A stretch of DNA of 64,000 nucleotides from Minwuia thermotolerans (GTDB lineage: Bacteria; Pseudomonadota; Alphaproteobacteria; Minwuiales; Minwuiaceae), in contig BQJF01000002.1 of assembly GCA_021604565.1 (NCBI GenBank), positions 1 to 64,000 of the forward strand, in the 5' to 3' direction. The translations under genes and the position numbers were made by a program. Position 1 is the first letter of the stretch. Every line of letters begins with the position of its first letter. This document shows positions 1 through 8,508 of this stretch, in pieces. The notes beneath the pieces are model-generated. The model saw only the letters and a program-made list of their open reading frames with translations. It was not told the DNA's origin and searched no databases.

Positions 1-2
1 GG

Positions 3-1463
3 TCAGGCCGTCTTGCGATGGTCCGGTGCTGCTTTCCAGAAGTACTTCTTGAAGCCGCGGCGTTCGTCCTCGACCTTGATGCGGAAGACCATGCGCAGGG
101 GCATGCCGACTTCGACACCGCCCTTGTCCACATCGGTCAGATCGGCCATCAGCCGTCCGCCACCCTCGAACGTCACCATGCCGAAATGGGTCGGCGGGTC
201 CGGGGAATAGGTCAGACCATCTGCCGTCCAGCTCTGCACGGTGCAGGGAACGTCGGAGAAGCGATAGTCTTCCTGGCTGTGCCAGGCGCCGCAGTTCGGG
301 TTCACGCAGATATGCGCCTTCGGGTACTGCACGGTGCCGCACTTGGTGCACTTGCCACCCTTGAAGCCCAGGACCATCTCCCGCTTCCGGTACAGGGTCG
401 ACAGCGCGGTCTGTGCATCGGTCTCCGCCCGGATACCCTTGTCGCGGTCGATCAGGTCGTTGAAGGCGAGGTAGCGGTTGTAGTTGGTTTCTGCCTTGCC
501 ACGCGCCAGCGACGATTCGACACCACCCAGTGCGGGCTTGAAGCTGGTGACGGCATCCGTGGTGCGGAACAGCATCAGGTCACAGCCCTGACCCCAGCCG
601 ATGACCAGGATGACCTGGCCCGGCTTGGCGTTCTGCAACGCCTTCGACAGCATGATCAGCGCGTGGGCCGTACCGGCTTCGCCCATCACCGCATGCAGAT
701 TGTCCTGCACGGCGGTGTCGGGGATGCCCGCACCCTTGGCGATCTTCTGCGGCACGCCGCGGATCAGCGCGGGCATGATCATCACGTCAACGTCGGACGG
801 GGCGACATCGACCTTGGCGAACAGGGCATCGATGCCGCGCGGGACGATCTTGAAATAGCCCTCGTCGCGGATCCAGCGCTCTTCCCAGTTGTAATCGAAG
901 TCGCGATTCTGGCCGCGATAGTGATCGACGAAATCCACGGAAACCTGATGGCCGCCGAGATATTCCGCGATCACGTTGTTCTGGCCGAGCAGCAGGGCGG
1001 CGGCGCCGTCACCCATCTGCAGTTCCTGCGCGCCGGAGGCTGCGGTCTGGCGGTGGTCGGCGGTGAGATAGAGCACCTGTCCGTCACGCTCGCCCATCCC
1101 CTCCAGCACGTCGACCAGGCCGGAGGTGCCGGCCCGCTGGGAAGACGTCAGATCGACGGTCTTCAGGTCCTCGCCCAGGTCCAGCGCCGTGGCGGCCACG
1201 GTGGCATTCTGGCGGTCGGCAAAGGGCAGGGTGGTGGAGGCGAGATAGATCGCCCGCAGGTCGGCCGGTCCCTTTTCGCCGATGCAGTCGCGCCCGGCCT
1301 CGACGGCCATGGTGAGGCTGTCCTCGTCCCAGTTGCACATGGACCGTTCGCCCTTGGCGAGACCGGCCAGTCCGGGATTGAACCAACCATTGGCCTCGAC
1401 CACAGACTTCCGCTGCAGCCTCAGCCGCGGCACGTAGCCCCCAAACCCGGTAATTCCTGCCAT
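3..1463 (-). CDS. HMG-CoA synthase-like condensing enzyme fused to DUF35 OB-fold domain
   Basis: This 486-residue protein joins a KAS-III/HMG-CoA-synthase-type thiolase fold (about residues 1-340) to a C-terminal DUF35 module. The zinc ribbon of that module is visible as CTKCG followed by HICVNPNCG, and an OB fold follows it. In archaea separate thiolase, HMG-CoA synthase and DUF35 proteins form a complex passing acyl-CoA between active sites; the fused bacterial relatives have no settled reaction that I know of. By my hand alignment the catalytic Cys of HMG-CoA synthase corresponds to Gln109 (TSSQRAGTSG), and the FHxP histidine motif is not evident, so normal condensation is doubtful. I chose the ATG at 1463 because GGGAAGAGG precedes it and the fold begins at MAGITGFGGY; an open frame runs on to 1520 without support. 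Confidence 0.85.
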   Translation of the reverse strand: MAGITGFGGYVPRLRLQRKSVVEANGWFNPGLAGLAKGERSMCNWDEDSLTMAVEAGRDCIGEKGPADLRAIYLASTTLPFADRQNATVAATALDLGEDLKTVDLTSSQRAGTSGLVDVLEGMGERDGQVLYLTADHRQTAASGAQELQMGDGAAALLLGQNNVIAEYLGGHQVSVDFVDHYRGQNRDFDYNWEERWIRDEGYFKIVPRGIDALFAKVDVAPSDVDVMIMPALIRGVPQKIAKGAGIPDTAVQDNLHAVMGEAGTAHALIMLSKALQNAKPGQVILVIGWGQGCDLMLFRTTDAVTSFKPALGGVESSLARGKAETNYNRYLAFNDLIDRDKGIRAETDAQTALSTLYRKREMVLGFKGGKCTKCGTVQYPKAHICVNPNCGAWHSQEDYRFSDVPCTVQSWTADGLTYSPDPPTHFGMVTFEGGGRLMADLTDVDKGGVEVGMPLRMVFRIKVEDERRGFKKYFWKAAPDHRKTA

Positions 1464-1718
1464 TCGCCTCTTCCCTCGCCCAATTGTTGCCCTGACCCTG
1501 TCCTGCATGCGGAACCGCACCGCGCATCAGGGTCACAAACAGAAGATTCAACGGGAGGATTCGGGACTGCCGCGCCGGGACCAACGGCCCGTGGCTGCGT
1601 TCAGGCGACCCTCCCCGTCGCTCACCGCTGAGTTAACCCGACCTTACAGGACACTGCAAGACCGGCAGTGCCCGTCTGGCGACAGGGCAGGGATGCAGCA
1701 ATGCAGGGCCGATGCGGC

Positions 1719-2771
1719 TCAGCAGGGCTCGATCCAGCGTCCGTGATAGTCGCAGAGCGCCAGCACCTGCCGCTCCGGCTCCGGCCAGAGGGTGTAATAG
1801 AGCGCCGCGCATTTCGGATCGTCCTCATATGGTTCCATGCGGACCCAGGCGAGAGGCGATTCGTCGGTGGCCATCGCACCAGCGACCTCGATCGTGGAGC
1901 GCAGGGAGCGCTGGATCTCCGCAGGCATGTATTGCCAGAAGATCGAGTGATAGATGACGGTTGTCATGCCCACCGAAGGCATGGCCAGACAGGCCTCCGC
2001 CCAGTCCGCCGCATTGGCGCGGGCGAGCCGGGTCCCCTGTTGCAGGGCGATGCCGATGGCCGCGTCCAGGCGTTCCAGACGCTCCAGTTGATCAGGCCAG
2101 ACATAGCTGCGCAGGCGAAGCTGTTGCGCCGGGTCGTCGAGCTGCAGCGGGTTGAGGTCGCAGCCGCGTCTCTGCACGACTTCGATCGGGTCCAGCGGTT
2201 CCGGTGGGCGTCCGCGCCACTCGGGCGCCAGGCGAACGCCGGATTCCGTGTCGCCCCAAAGGGTGCCGCCGAGATCATAGGCGAATCGGTCCCAGTTCTG
2301 GTTCAGTCCGGCACTGGCACCGAGTTCCAGCATCGACAGCGGGTATCCCGTGTCGCGGACGGCGCGCTGGAAACCCAGCAGCAGCACGGCGGCCCGCCCG
2401 GTCTCGTTGGTCTGCGGCGGGTGATCCAGAAATGCGCTGAGGAATTCGTCATCCATCACCATCGTCCGGTGAATGATGTCCCAGAAGGCATCATCGTCGG
2501 CTGGCGCATCACTGGGCGGATAGCAGGCCGCCAGCGCCTCCGACCGACCGGCCAGCACGCAGGCATGCAGGGCACCCGCGAACCGGAGCGACAGGGCGTC
2601 ATCGCGCATCCTGTCGTCCGGCCAGTCGAGGACCCGTGTCGTGAATGTCGTTTCCGGCTGCAGGCGCACACCACTGAGGTGCAGCAGCCTTGCCGTGAAG
2701 GGTGAGTGCATGCGCGCGCACACCTCTGCCTGCCGCTCGAAATGGCGGCGGGTCAGACTTCCCATATCCAT
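1719..2771 (-). CDS. DUF2332 family protein
   Basis: The 350-residue product matches the DUF2332 family, whose biochemical role is unknown. It has no signal peptide or membrane segment and is probably cytosolic. The central LELGASAGLN resembles motif I of SAM-dependent methyltransferases, which hints at a Rossmann-like nucleotide-binding site, but the other methyltransferase motifs are not obvious. The ATG at 2771 has GGGAG just upstream; a TTG at 2774 and an ATG at 2765 are alternatives. It is transcribed toward the condensing-enzyme gene, from which a gap of about 250 bases separates it, so joint transcription is possible but not shown. Confidence 0.8.
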   Translation of the reverse strand: MDMGSLTRRHFERQAEVCARMHSPFTARLLHLSGVRLQPETTFTTRVLDWPDDRMRDDALSLRFAGALHACVLAGRSEALAACYPPSDAPADDDAFWDIIHRTMVMDDEFLSAFLDHPPQTNETGRAAVLLLGFQRAVRDTGYPLSMLELGASAGLNQNWDRFAYDLGGTLWGDTESGVRLAPEWRGRPPEPLDPIEVVQRRGCDLNPLQLDDPAQQLRLRSYVWPDQLERLERLDAAIGIALQQGTRLARANAADWAEACLAMPSVGMTTVIYHSIFWQYMPAEIQRSLRSTIEVAGAMATDESPLAWVRMEPYEDDPKCAALYYTLWPEPERQVLALCDYHGRWIEPC

Positions 2772-2866
2772 CAACTCCCGTCCGGTTCGCGGCGATCATA
2801 GCGACCGGACCCGGCACGGCCACCCTGCGCACGACAGGGTCGTTCGCATTCGCGAAAGAATGCCCA

Positions 2867-2895
2867 TTGACACAGGGCTTCGGAGACGCTAGATG
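2867..2895 (+). promoter_or_regulatory. Candidate sigma-70 promoter for the polyamine operon
   Basis: A perfect -35 hexamer TTGACA (2867-2872) is followed, after exactly 17 bases, by TAGATG (2890-2895), which matches four of six -10 consensus positions. Transcription would start near 2902, about 310 bases before the speD start codon. It is the best promoter-like element I see in the 442-base gap between the divergent DUF2332 and speD genes. Confidence 0.5.
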
Positions 2896-2901
2896 CCCCC
2901 T

Positions 2902-3213
2902 CGAACGCAATCGCACGGACATTGGACGGACCGCTGTTCGACCCGTCGGCAGTCCCCCGGTTCCCGTCACGGCGTGAGCGTCTCTGATGAGCTTTGTTTG
3001 TCTTTTCCGGCCATTGTGGCTGGGGCTATTGGAGAAGTGCCGTGCCGTTCTGCAGACAGACCTGACATCGTGATCGATGCGTGACGCCGCAGTGCCCGTC
3101 TGCCGGGATGCGTCGCCACACCCAATTTTCCGCTTCTGGAATGCCGCACCCGTCGCCCGCCGAACCCCTCGGGCGTATGGGCCGTACTCATCTGCGTTCA
3201 TGGGGATGAAACA
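2902..3213 (+). promoter_or_regulatory. Long 5' leader of speD-speE-decarboxylase operon
   Basis: If the promoter at 2867-2895 is real, the speD mRNA carries a leader of about 310 nt with no convincing gene in it. A 7-bp stem with a 3-nt loop lies at 3007-3023 (CCGGCCA/TGGCTGG, one G-U pair). A second nested hairpin lies at 3083-3114, with an outer GACGC/GCGTC and an inner CCCG/CGGG. Polyamine genes are often controlled post-transcriptionally, and a structured speF leader RNA is known in alphaproteobacteria. I cannot tell whether this is related to it. Confidence 0.35.
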
Positions 3214-3663
3214 ATGGACTTCACCAACACCAGCTTCGCACCTGCCGAGATCACCGACGTCGACACCCTGGCCGACGAGGGCCGGAAGGATTTCTTCATC
3301 AGCAAGGACGGCGAGAACTTCGCCGGCACCCATCTGCTGATCGACGTCAGGGACGCGTCCCGGCTGGACGACATCGACCACATCGAGAAGACCCTGCGCG
3401 AGTGCGTGACCGCCGCCGGTGCCTCCCTGCTGTCGATCGACCTGCATCATTTCACGCCGAACGGCGGCGTTTCCGGCGTCGCGATCCTGGCCGAGTCCCA
3501 CATCTCGATCCATTCCTGGCCCGAGTATGGTTACGCCGCTCTGGACGTCTTCATGTGTGGCGACGCGCAGCCGCAGAATGCCGTGCCGGTGCTGCGCCGC
3601 GCCTTCAGGGCCGGTGAAGTGCTGGTGGACGAGGTCCGCCGTGGCAAGGGTCTGGTGGGATGA
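3214..3663 (+). CDS. speD: S-adenosylmethionine decarboxylase, prokaryotic type
   Basis: This 149-residue enzyme decarboxylates S-adenosylmethionine to supply the aminopropyl donor for spermidine synthesis. It belongs to the short class that carries a pyruvoyl cofactor made by self-cleavage. The cleavage site is visible as Glu94-Ser95 in AESHISIHSWPE, with His100 and Cys115 (DVFMCG) in the positions expected for the processing and catalytic residues. The ATG at 3214 follows GGGGATGA. The stop codon overlaps the speE start (ATGA), which implies translational coupling, and the decarboxylase gene after speE completes a putrescine-to-spermidine pathway. The N-terminal extension before KDFFISKDG is somewhat longer than in minimal SpeD/SpeH proteins. 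Confidence 0.94.
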   Translation: MDFTNTSFAPAEITDVDTLADEGRKDFFISKDGENFAGTHLLIDVRDASRLDDIDHIEKTLRECVTAAGASLLSIDLHHFTPNGGVSGVAILAESHISIHSWPEYGYAALDVFMCGDAQPQNAVPVLRRAFRAGEVLVDEVRRGKGLVG

Positions 3664-4529
3664 CAACCCACGACCGGGACAACTGGATCACCGAGCAGCT
3701 GCACGGGGCTTTCCGCTCCAGCTACCGGGCGGACCGTGTCCTGTTCGATACGGAAACAGGGCAGCAGCGGCTGGTGCTGGTCGACAACCCGATCTTCGGG
3801 CGGATGCTGTCACTTGACGGCGTCACCCAGGTGACGGAACGCGACGAGTTCGTCTATCACGAGATGCTGACCCATGTGCCGATGCTTGCGCATGGCAACG
3901 CCCGCCGCGTGCTGATCATCGGTGGCGGTGACGGCGGCATCCTGCGGGAGGTGCTGCGGCACTCGACCGTGGAGCAGGCTACCATGGTGGAAATCGACGC
4001 CGGTGTGGTGTCGTTCTCCCGGGAGTGGCTGCCGACCGTTTCCGACGGTGCCTTCGATGATCCCCGCCTGAACCTGGTGATCGCGGACGGTGCCGCCTTC
4101 GTGCGCGACACGCAGGACCGCTTCGATGTGGTGATCATCGATTCGACAGACCCCATCGGGCCGGGCGAGGTGCTGTTCACCGACAGTTTCTACGGCCATG
4201 TCCGGCGGCTGCTGAATCCCGGCGGGGTGGTCGTCACCCAGAACGGCGTGCCGTTCCTTCAGCCGGACGAACTGCGTGGCACCATGCGGGCGTTCCGGTC
4301 CCTGTTTCAGGTCGCCACCTGCTACCTGGTGACGGTTCCGACCTATACCGGCGGTGCCATGGCACTTGGATTCGGGACGGATGATGCAGCCCTGCTGCAT
4401 GTCAGTGAACCGACGCTGGCCGAACGGCTGGCAGGACTGGACTTCGCGCCGGGCTATTACACGCCGGCAGTCCATCGGGGCGCGTTCGCGTTACCGGGAT
4501 ATGTCGAGAAGCTCGTCGAACCTGACTGA
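3660..4529 (+). CDS. speE: Spermidine synthase (polyamine aminopropyltransferase)
   Basis: SpeE transfers the aminopropyl group of decarboxylated AdoMet to putrescine, giving spermidine and methylthioadenosine in the cytosol. The 289-residue length is normal for the family. The glycine-rich loop GGGDGG lies at residues 88-93. The acidic VEIDAGVV segment and DSTDPIGPGE (from about residue 151), which bind the two substrates, are intact. The start codon overlaps the speD stop by four bases, and the next gene starts about 80 bases downstream on the same strand, so the three genes look like one transcription unit. Confidence 0.95.
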   Translation: MTTHDRDNWITEQLHGAFRSSYRADRVLFDTETGQQRLVLVDNPIFGRMLSLDGVTQVTERDEFVYHEMLTHVPMLAHGNARRVLIIGGGDGGILREVLRHSTVEQATMVEIDAGVVSFSREWLPTVSDGAFDDPRLNLVIADGAAFVRDTQDRFDVVIIDSTDPIGPGEVLFTDSFYGHVRRLLNPGGVVVTQNGVPFLQPDELRGTMRAFRSLFQVATCYLVTVPTYTGGAMALGFGTDDAALLHVSEPTLAERLAGLDFAPGYYTPAVHRGAFALPGYVEKLVEPD

Positions 4530-4610
4530 GACCGGTCACCAGACCGACCATTGCCGACACTGTTTCCCTTGTCTTCCCGACCCTGCTTTTTTCGAAAAGG
4601 CCGTCGTCCC

Positions 4611-5741
4611 ATGACCGACCGCATTCGCCAGTACCTGTCCGCCACCCCGCATGACCGCGCCACCCTTGTGGTGGACCTGGACCGGGTGCGGGAGAATTAC
4701 CAGGGCTTTGCCCGCGCCTTCCCGGACACGGCGATCTACTATGCCATCAAGGCCAATCCGGCGCCGGAAGTGCTGTCGCTGCTGGCGGATCTGGGCAGCA
4801 GCTTCGATGCGGCCTCCGTGCCGGAGATCGAGATGGCGCTGGCCGCGGGCGCAACCGCGGACCGCATCGCCTTCTCCAACACCATCAAGCGGGAGCGTGA
4901 CATCGGCCGCGCCTGGCAGCTGGGTGTGCGCCAGTATGCCTTCGACTGCGAGGCGGAACTGGAGAAGCTGGCGCGTGTCGCGCCGGGCAGCCGCGTCGTC
5001 TGCCGCCTGCTGTGCGACGGTGAAGGTGCCGAATGGCCGCTGTCGCGCAAGTTCGGCTGCGTGCCGGAGATGGCGGAGCGCCTGCTGGCCCGGGCACCGG
5101 GTCTGGGACTGGTGCCGTTCGGCCTGCAGTTCCATGTCGGATCACAGCAGACCAACTCGGAAATGTGGGACCGTGCGCTGGCCACCTGCGCCGATCTGTT
5201 CCGCAACCTGGCGGATCAGGGCGTCTATCTGCGCATGGTCAACATGGGCGGCGGGTTTCCGACGCGCTATCTGCGCGACGTGCCGGAGGTCGGACGCTAC
5301 GGCCAGTCCATCCACAACGCGCTGCGCCGCCACTTCGGCAATCGCCTGCCGCAGACGGTGATCGAGCCGGGTCGTGGCATGGTCGGCGATGCCGGTATCA
5401 TCCGCTCCGAGATCGTCCTGATCTCGCGCAAGTCCGATGATGATCCGATGCGCTGGGTCTATCTCGACATCGGCAAGTTCGGCGGACTGGCGGAGACCAT
5501 GGACGAGGCCATTCGCTACCCCATCCGCACCGATCATGACGATGATGACTTCGAGCCGACGATTCTGGCCGGTCCGACCTGTGACTCGGTCGACGTGATG
5601 TACGAGAAGACGCCGATCATGCTGCCGGTGTCGCTGCAGATCGGCGAGACCCTGCTGATCGAATCCACAGGTGCCTACACCACGACCTACGCCGCCAACG
5701 GCTTCAACGGCTTCCCGCCGCTGACCTGCATCTGCATCTGA
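4611..5741 (+). CDS. Ornithine/lysine decarboxylase, alanine-racemase-fold type
   Basis: This 376-residue PLP enzyme belongs to the barrel-fold (group IV) amino-acid decarboxylases typified by eukaryotic ornithine decarboxylase. The PLP lysine is Lys47 in YAIKANP. FHVGSQ, GGGFPTRY and EPGRGMVGD are the cofactor-binding segments, and Cys324 in GPTCDSVD is the catalytic cysteine contributed by the partner subunit of a dimer. Its place after speD and speE argues for making putrescine from ornithine, though related bacterial enzymes also accept lysine. The ATG at 4611 matches the usual N terminus; the open frame extends upstream without a better start. A strong palindrome follows the stop codon. 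Confidence 0.92.
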   Translation: MTDRIRQYLSATPHDRATLVVDLDRVRENYQGFARAFPDTAIYYAIKANPAPEVLSLLADLGSSFDAASVPEIEMALAAGATADRIAFSNTIKRERDIGRAWQLGVRQYAFDCEAELEKLARVAPGSRVVCRLLCDGEGAEWPLSRKFGCVPEMAERLLARAPGLGLVPFGLQFHVGSQQTNSEMWDRALATCADLFRNLADQGVYLRMVNMGGGFPTRYLRDVPEVGRYGQSIHNALRRHFGNRLPQTVIEPGRGMVGDAGIIRSEIVLISRKSDDDPMRWVYLDIGKFGGLAETMDEAIRYPIRTDHDDDDFEPTILAGPTCDSVDVMYEKTPIMLPVSLQIGETLLIESTGAYTTTYAANGFNGFPPLTCICI

Positions 5742-5756
5742 TCAGGCAATTGCGGT

Positions 5757-5966
5757 GCTGCCGGACCCGATCCGGCAGCCGGCGGTTCAGCTGTGAAGTG
5801 GGAGACTGGGCACCCGGGTCGAGCCCGGGTGCGGCGTGGAACGGTGTTGAGAAGCAGGAGCCACCGGCGGCCCAACTGCAACAGCGTTGCCGCCGGGCTT
5901 GACCCGGCGGTCCAGGAGTGCCGCTGAGACGTGAGAGAAGGGGCACCCGGGTTCGGGCCCGGGTGC
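5757..5966. repeat. Cluster of dispersed palindromic repeats between convergent genes
   Basis: Four palindromes fill this gap. They are GCTGCCGGA/TCCGGCAGC (5757-5779, 5-nt loop), GCACCCGGG/CCCGGGTGC (5810-5832, 5-nt loop), CCGCCGGG/CCCGGCGG (5890-5910, loop CTTGA) and GCACCCGGG/CCCGGGTGC again (5943-5966). The first two types are the same palindromes found in each unit of the array at 39464-39985. They lie between the decarboxylase gene (plus) and the acyl-CoA ligase gene (minus), so they may act as two-way transcript ends, in the manner of REP/BIME elements. None has a T-run that would make it a standard intrinsic terminator. Confidence 0.75.
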
Positions 5967-6022
5967 GTCGTCGGTAGTGGCTGGGCGCGGAGGTGAGACA
6001 GTGTCAGTCGCCGCCCGCCGCG

Positions 6023-7726
6023 TCAGGCCGCCTTGGCGCGGCGCTTCTCTTCCTCTTCGTAGAGTTCCTTCTTGGACAGCTTGCCCACCAGGGTCTTGGG
6101 CAGTTCGTCACGAATGTCCATTTCGGAGATCATCTCGTGCTTGCCGACCTTGTCCTTCAGGAACGCCTTCAGTTCTTCGAAGGTGAAGCTTTCCGCGCCT
6201 GACTTCAGCTTGATGAAAGCCTTCGGGGCCTGGCCGCGATACTCATCGTGGATACCGATCACGGAGACTTCCTCGACCGACGGGTGCTGGTAGACCGCTT
6301 CCTCGATATTGCGCGGATAGACGTTGAAGCCGCCGCACAGGATCATGTCCTTGGTACGGTCCACGATGTACATGTAGCCGTCGTCGTCCATGTAGCCGAC
6401 GTCACCGGTGCGGAAGAACCCGTCATCGGTGAAGCTCTCGGCGGTTGCTTCGGGCTTGTTCCAGTAGCCCTTCATGACATTCGCACCACGGATGCAGATC
6501 TCGCCGCGTTCGCCCATCGGCATGGTCTTCGCCGGATCATCGACGTCGATGAACTTGATCTCGATACCCGGCATCGGAATGCCGCAGGATCCCGGCTTTG
6601 CGTCCCCGTGCACGGGCGTGGAGACACCGGCGGGGCTGGTTTCCGTCATGCCCCAGCCTTCGGCCAGCTTGCAGCCGGTCAGCCTCTCGAACTTCTCCGC
6701 CACCTCGACCGGCAGCGGCGCGCCGCCCGAAGCACAGAACTTCAGCGACGACAGATCCATGTCCTGGATGCCGGGGTGGTTGATGATGGCCGTGAACATG
6801 GTCGGCACGCCGGGGAACATGGTCGGCTTCTTCGATCCCAGGTCCTTGATCACCGCTTCCAGCTCGAAGCGCGGATGCAGCACGATCTCCGCCCCGAACC
6901 GCATCGCCAGCAGCATGTTGATCTGCAGCGCGTAGATGTGGAACAGCGGCAGGACGGCCAGGATCTTTTCCTTGCCCTCCACCAGGGTCGGCTGGTCGCC
7001 GGTGTTGGACACGACATACATGCTGGTCGCGGCGGTCAGGTTGCCGTGGGTCAGCATCGCGCCCTTCGGCAGGCCGGTGGTGCCGCCGGTGTACTGCAGC
7101 ACGGCCAGTGTCTCCGTCGGATCGCCGATCGCTACCGGATTGTACTTGCCGTCATTGGCGATCAGCTTCTTGAACCGGACATGGTGCATGTCGTTCGGGA
7201 CCTTCGCGATCTCCTTCGACTTCACCAGCGGGAACAGCAGGTTCTTCGGGAACGGCAACACGTCGGGCAGGCCGCCGACCACGATCTTCTTCAGCCGGGT
7301 CTTGCCCAGCATCTCCGCCATCTGCGGATACAGCGCCGTCAGGTCCAGCGTGACCATGATGTCGGTCTGGCTGTCCTCGATCTTGTGTTCCAGCACCTTG
7401 GCAGCGTCCAGCGGCGAATAGTTCACCACCGTGCCGCCAGCCTTCAGGATGGCGTAGAAGCAGACAACGTAGTGGGGGGTGTTGGGCAGGAACAGGCCGA
7501 CATGGACGCCGGGTCCGACACCAAGTGCCTGAAAGCCCTTCGCGGCGCGGGAGACCAGGTCGCTGAGTTCGCGATAGGTCAGCACCTTGCCCATGAAGTC
7601 GGTGGCGGGCTGGTCGGGCCAGCGCGAAACCGCGTCATCGAGGATCTGGTAGACGGGAAAGGTGTCGATCGGGGCATGCCAGTCCACGCCAGCGGAATAG
7701 GATTTCAGCCACGGATGTTCACCCAC
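6023..7726 (-). CDS. Long-chain fatty-acid CoA ligase (FadD-like)
   Basis: This 567-residue AMP-forming enzyme activates fatty acids to acyl-CoA in two steps through an acyl-adenylate. The adenylate-forming signatures are all present: the phosphate loop YTGGTTGLPKGAML, GWGMTETSPAG, FRTGDVGYMDDDGY with VDRTKDMI, and the C-terminal catalytic lysine region VGKLSKKEL. I chose the GTG at 7726 because AGGGAG sits seven bases upstream and the protein begins naturally at GEHPWLKSY. An ATG at 7744 lacks a ribosome site, and an open frame further upstream is spurious. It is preceded by the sodB terminator, so it is probably transcribed separately. The fatty-acid chain length it prefers cannot be read from sequence. 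Confidence 0.92.
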   Translation of the reverse strand: MGEHPWLKSYSAGVDWHAPIDTFPVYQILDDAVSRWPDQPATDFMGKVLTYRELSDLVSRAAKGFQALGVGPGVHVGLFLPNTPHYVVCFYAILKAGGTVVNYSPLDAAKVLEHKIEDSQTDIMVTLDLTALYPQMAEMLGKTRLKKIVVGGLPDVLPFPKNLLFPLVKSKEIAKVPNDMHHVRFKKLIANDGKYNPVAIGDPTETLAVLQYTGGTTGLPKGAMLTHGNLTAATSMYVVSNTGDQPTLVEGKEKILAVLPLFHIYALQINMLLAMRFGAEIVLHPRFELEAVIKDLGSKKPTMFPGVPTMFTAIINHPGIQDMDLSSLKFCASGGAPLPVEVAEKFERLTGCKLAEGWGMTETSPAGVSTPVHGDAKPGSCGIPMPGIEIKFIDVDDPAKTMPMGERGEICIRGANVMKGYWNKPEATAESFTDDGFFRTGDVGYMDDDGYMYIVDRTKDMILCGGFNVYPRNIEEAVYQHPSVEEVSVIGIHDEYRGQAPKAFIKLKSGAESFTFEELKAFLKDKVGKHEMISEMDIRDELPKTLVGKLSKKELYEEEEKRRAKAA

Positions 7727-7854
7727 ACGAATTCTCCCTGTCATCTGTCGCCGGAGTGTCCGGCATTCACGGCGATTCCGCCGTCCGTATTCTCCTCCGA
7801 GACATACCTCGCGCGCCAAATTGCCGCAATACGCAATAGGCCGGAACTGAAACG

Positions 7855-7891
7855 AAAAAGGGGCCGCCGGACTGTGCTGTCCGGCGGCCCC
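7855..7891 (-). terminator. Rho-independent terminator of sodB
   Basis: A perfect 12-bp GC-rich stem (arms 7860-7871 and 7880-7891, 8-nt loop) is followed on the minus strand by five T residues (AAAAA at 7855-7859 on the plus strand). It lies about 24 bases after the sodB stop codon. Confidence 0.85.
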
Positions 7892-7914
7892 TTCGTCAGA
7901 ACTGAAGCTGGATA

Positions 7915-8508
7915 TCAGCCCTTCAGGTTCGCATTTGCGAAGTCCCAGTTCACCAGGTTGTCCCAGAACGACTGCACGAAGTCGGGGCGACGGTTCTGGT
8001 AGTCCAAGTAATAGGCATGCTCCCAGACATCGACGGTCAGGATCGGTTTCTGCCCATCGGTCAGCGGGGTGCCGGCGTTGGAGGTGTTGACGACCTTCAG
8101 CTTGCCGCCGTCCTGCACCAGCCATGTCCAGCCGGAACCGAAGTTGCCGACTGCGGATGCCTTGAAGGCCGCAACCAGTTCCTCGGTGGAGCCGAAGTCG
8201 GCCTTGATGGCGTCAGCGATGTCACCGCTTGCCGCGCCGCCACCGTTCGGAGCCATGGAATTCCAGAAGAAGGTGTGGTTCCAGATCTGCGCGACCTGGT
8301 TGAACAGGCCCTGGTTGCCGGCCTTGTGGGCCTCCGCGATCGCTTCCTCGACGCTGGCCTTGTCCAGGTCGGTGCCCGCCACCAGCTCGTTCGCCTTCGT
8401 CACATAGGCATTGTGATGCTTCTTGTGGTGAAAGCTGAAGGTATTGGCGGAGTAGTGCGGCTCCAGCGCGTTGTCGGCGTAGGGCAGGGGGGGGAGTTCG
8501 AATGCCAT
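7915..8508 (-). CDS. sodB: Superoxide dismutase, Fe/Mn family (Fe type likely)
   Basis: This 197-residue cytosolic enzyme converts superoxide to hydrogen peroxide and oxygen. The four metal ligands are visible: His27 (FSFHHKKHH), His78 (WNHTFFW), Asp160 and His164 (DVWEHAYYLDYQ). Gln74 in QVAQIWNH and the overall sequence favour the iron-type subfamily, but metal choice needs an assay. The ATG at 8508 begins the usual MAFELPPLPY. The gene is monocistronic, between a candidate promoter at 8655-8683 and a strong terminator at 7855-7891. Confidence 0.96.
   Translation of the reverse strand: MAFELPPLPYADNALEPHYSANTFSFHHKKHHNAYVTKANELVAGTDLDKASVEEAIAEAHKAGNQGLFNQVAQIWNHTFFWNSMAPNGGGAASGDIADAIKADFGSTEELVAAFKASAVGNFGSGWTWLVQDGGKLKVVNTSNAGTPLTDGQKPILTVDVWEHAYYLDYQNRRPDFVQSFWDNLVNWDFANANLKG

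Noticed and set aside
1652-1670. Terminator-like CACTGC/GCAGTG hairpin after the DUF2332 gene
   Set aside because: The stem is only 6 bp with a 7-nt loop and no T-run, too weak to call.
2893-3340. Small open frames in the speD leader and overlapping speD
   Set aside because: They have no ribosome sites or homology, and speD itself begins at 3214 with a good site; an upstream regulatory peptide cannot be excluded.
6248-8002. Plus-strand open frame of 584 codons opposite the acyl-CoA ligase gene
   Set aside because: It is antisense shadow coding: its translation is low in recognisable features and the opposite gene has all adenylation motifs.
7727-8125. N-terminal extension of the acyl-CoA ligase frame into the sodB region
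   Set aside because: It would run through a strong intrinsic terminator and part of sodB; a GTG at 7726 has a good ribosome site.
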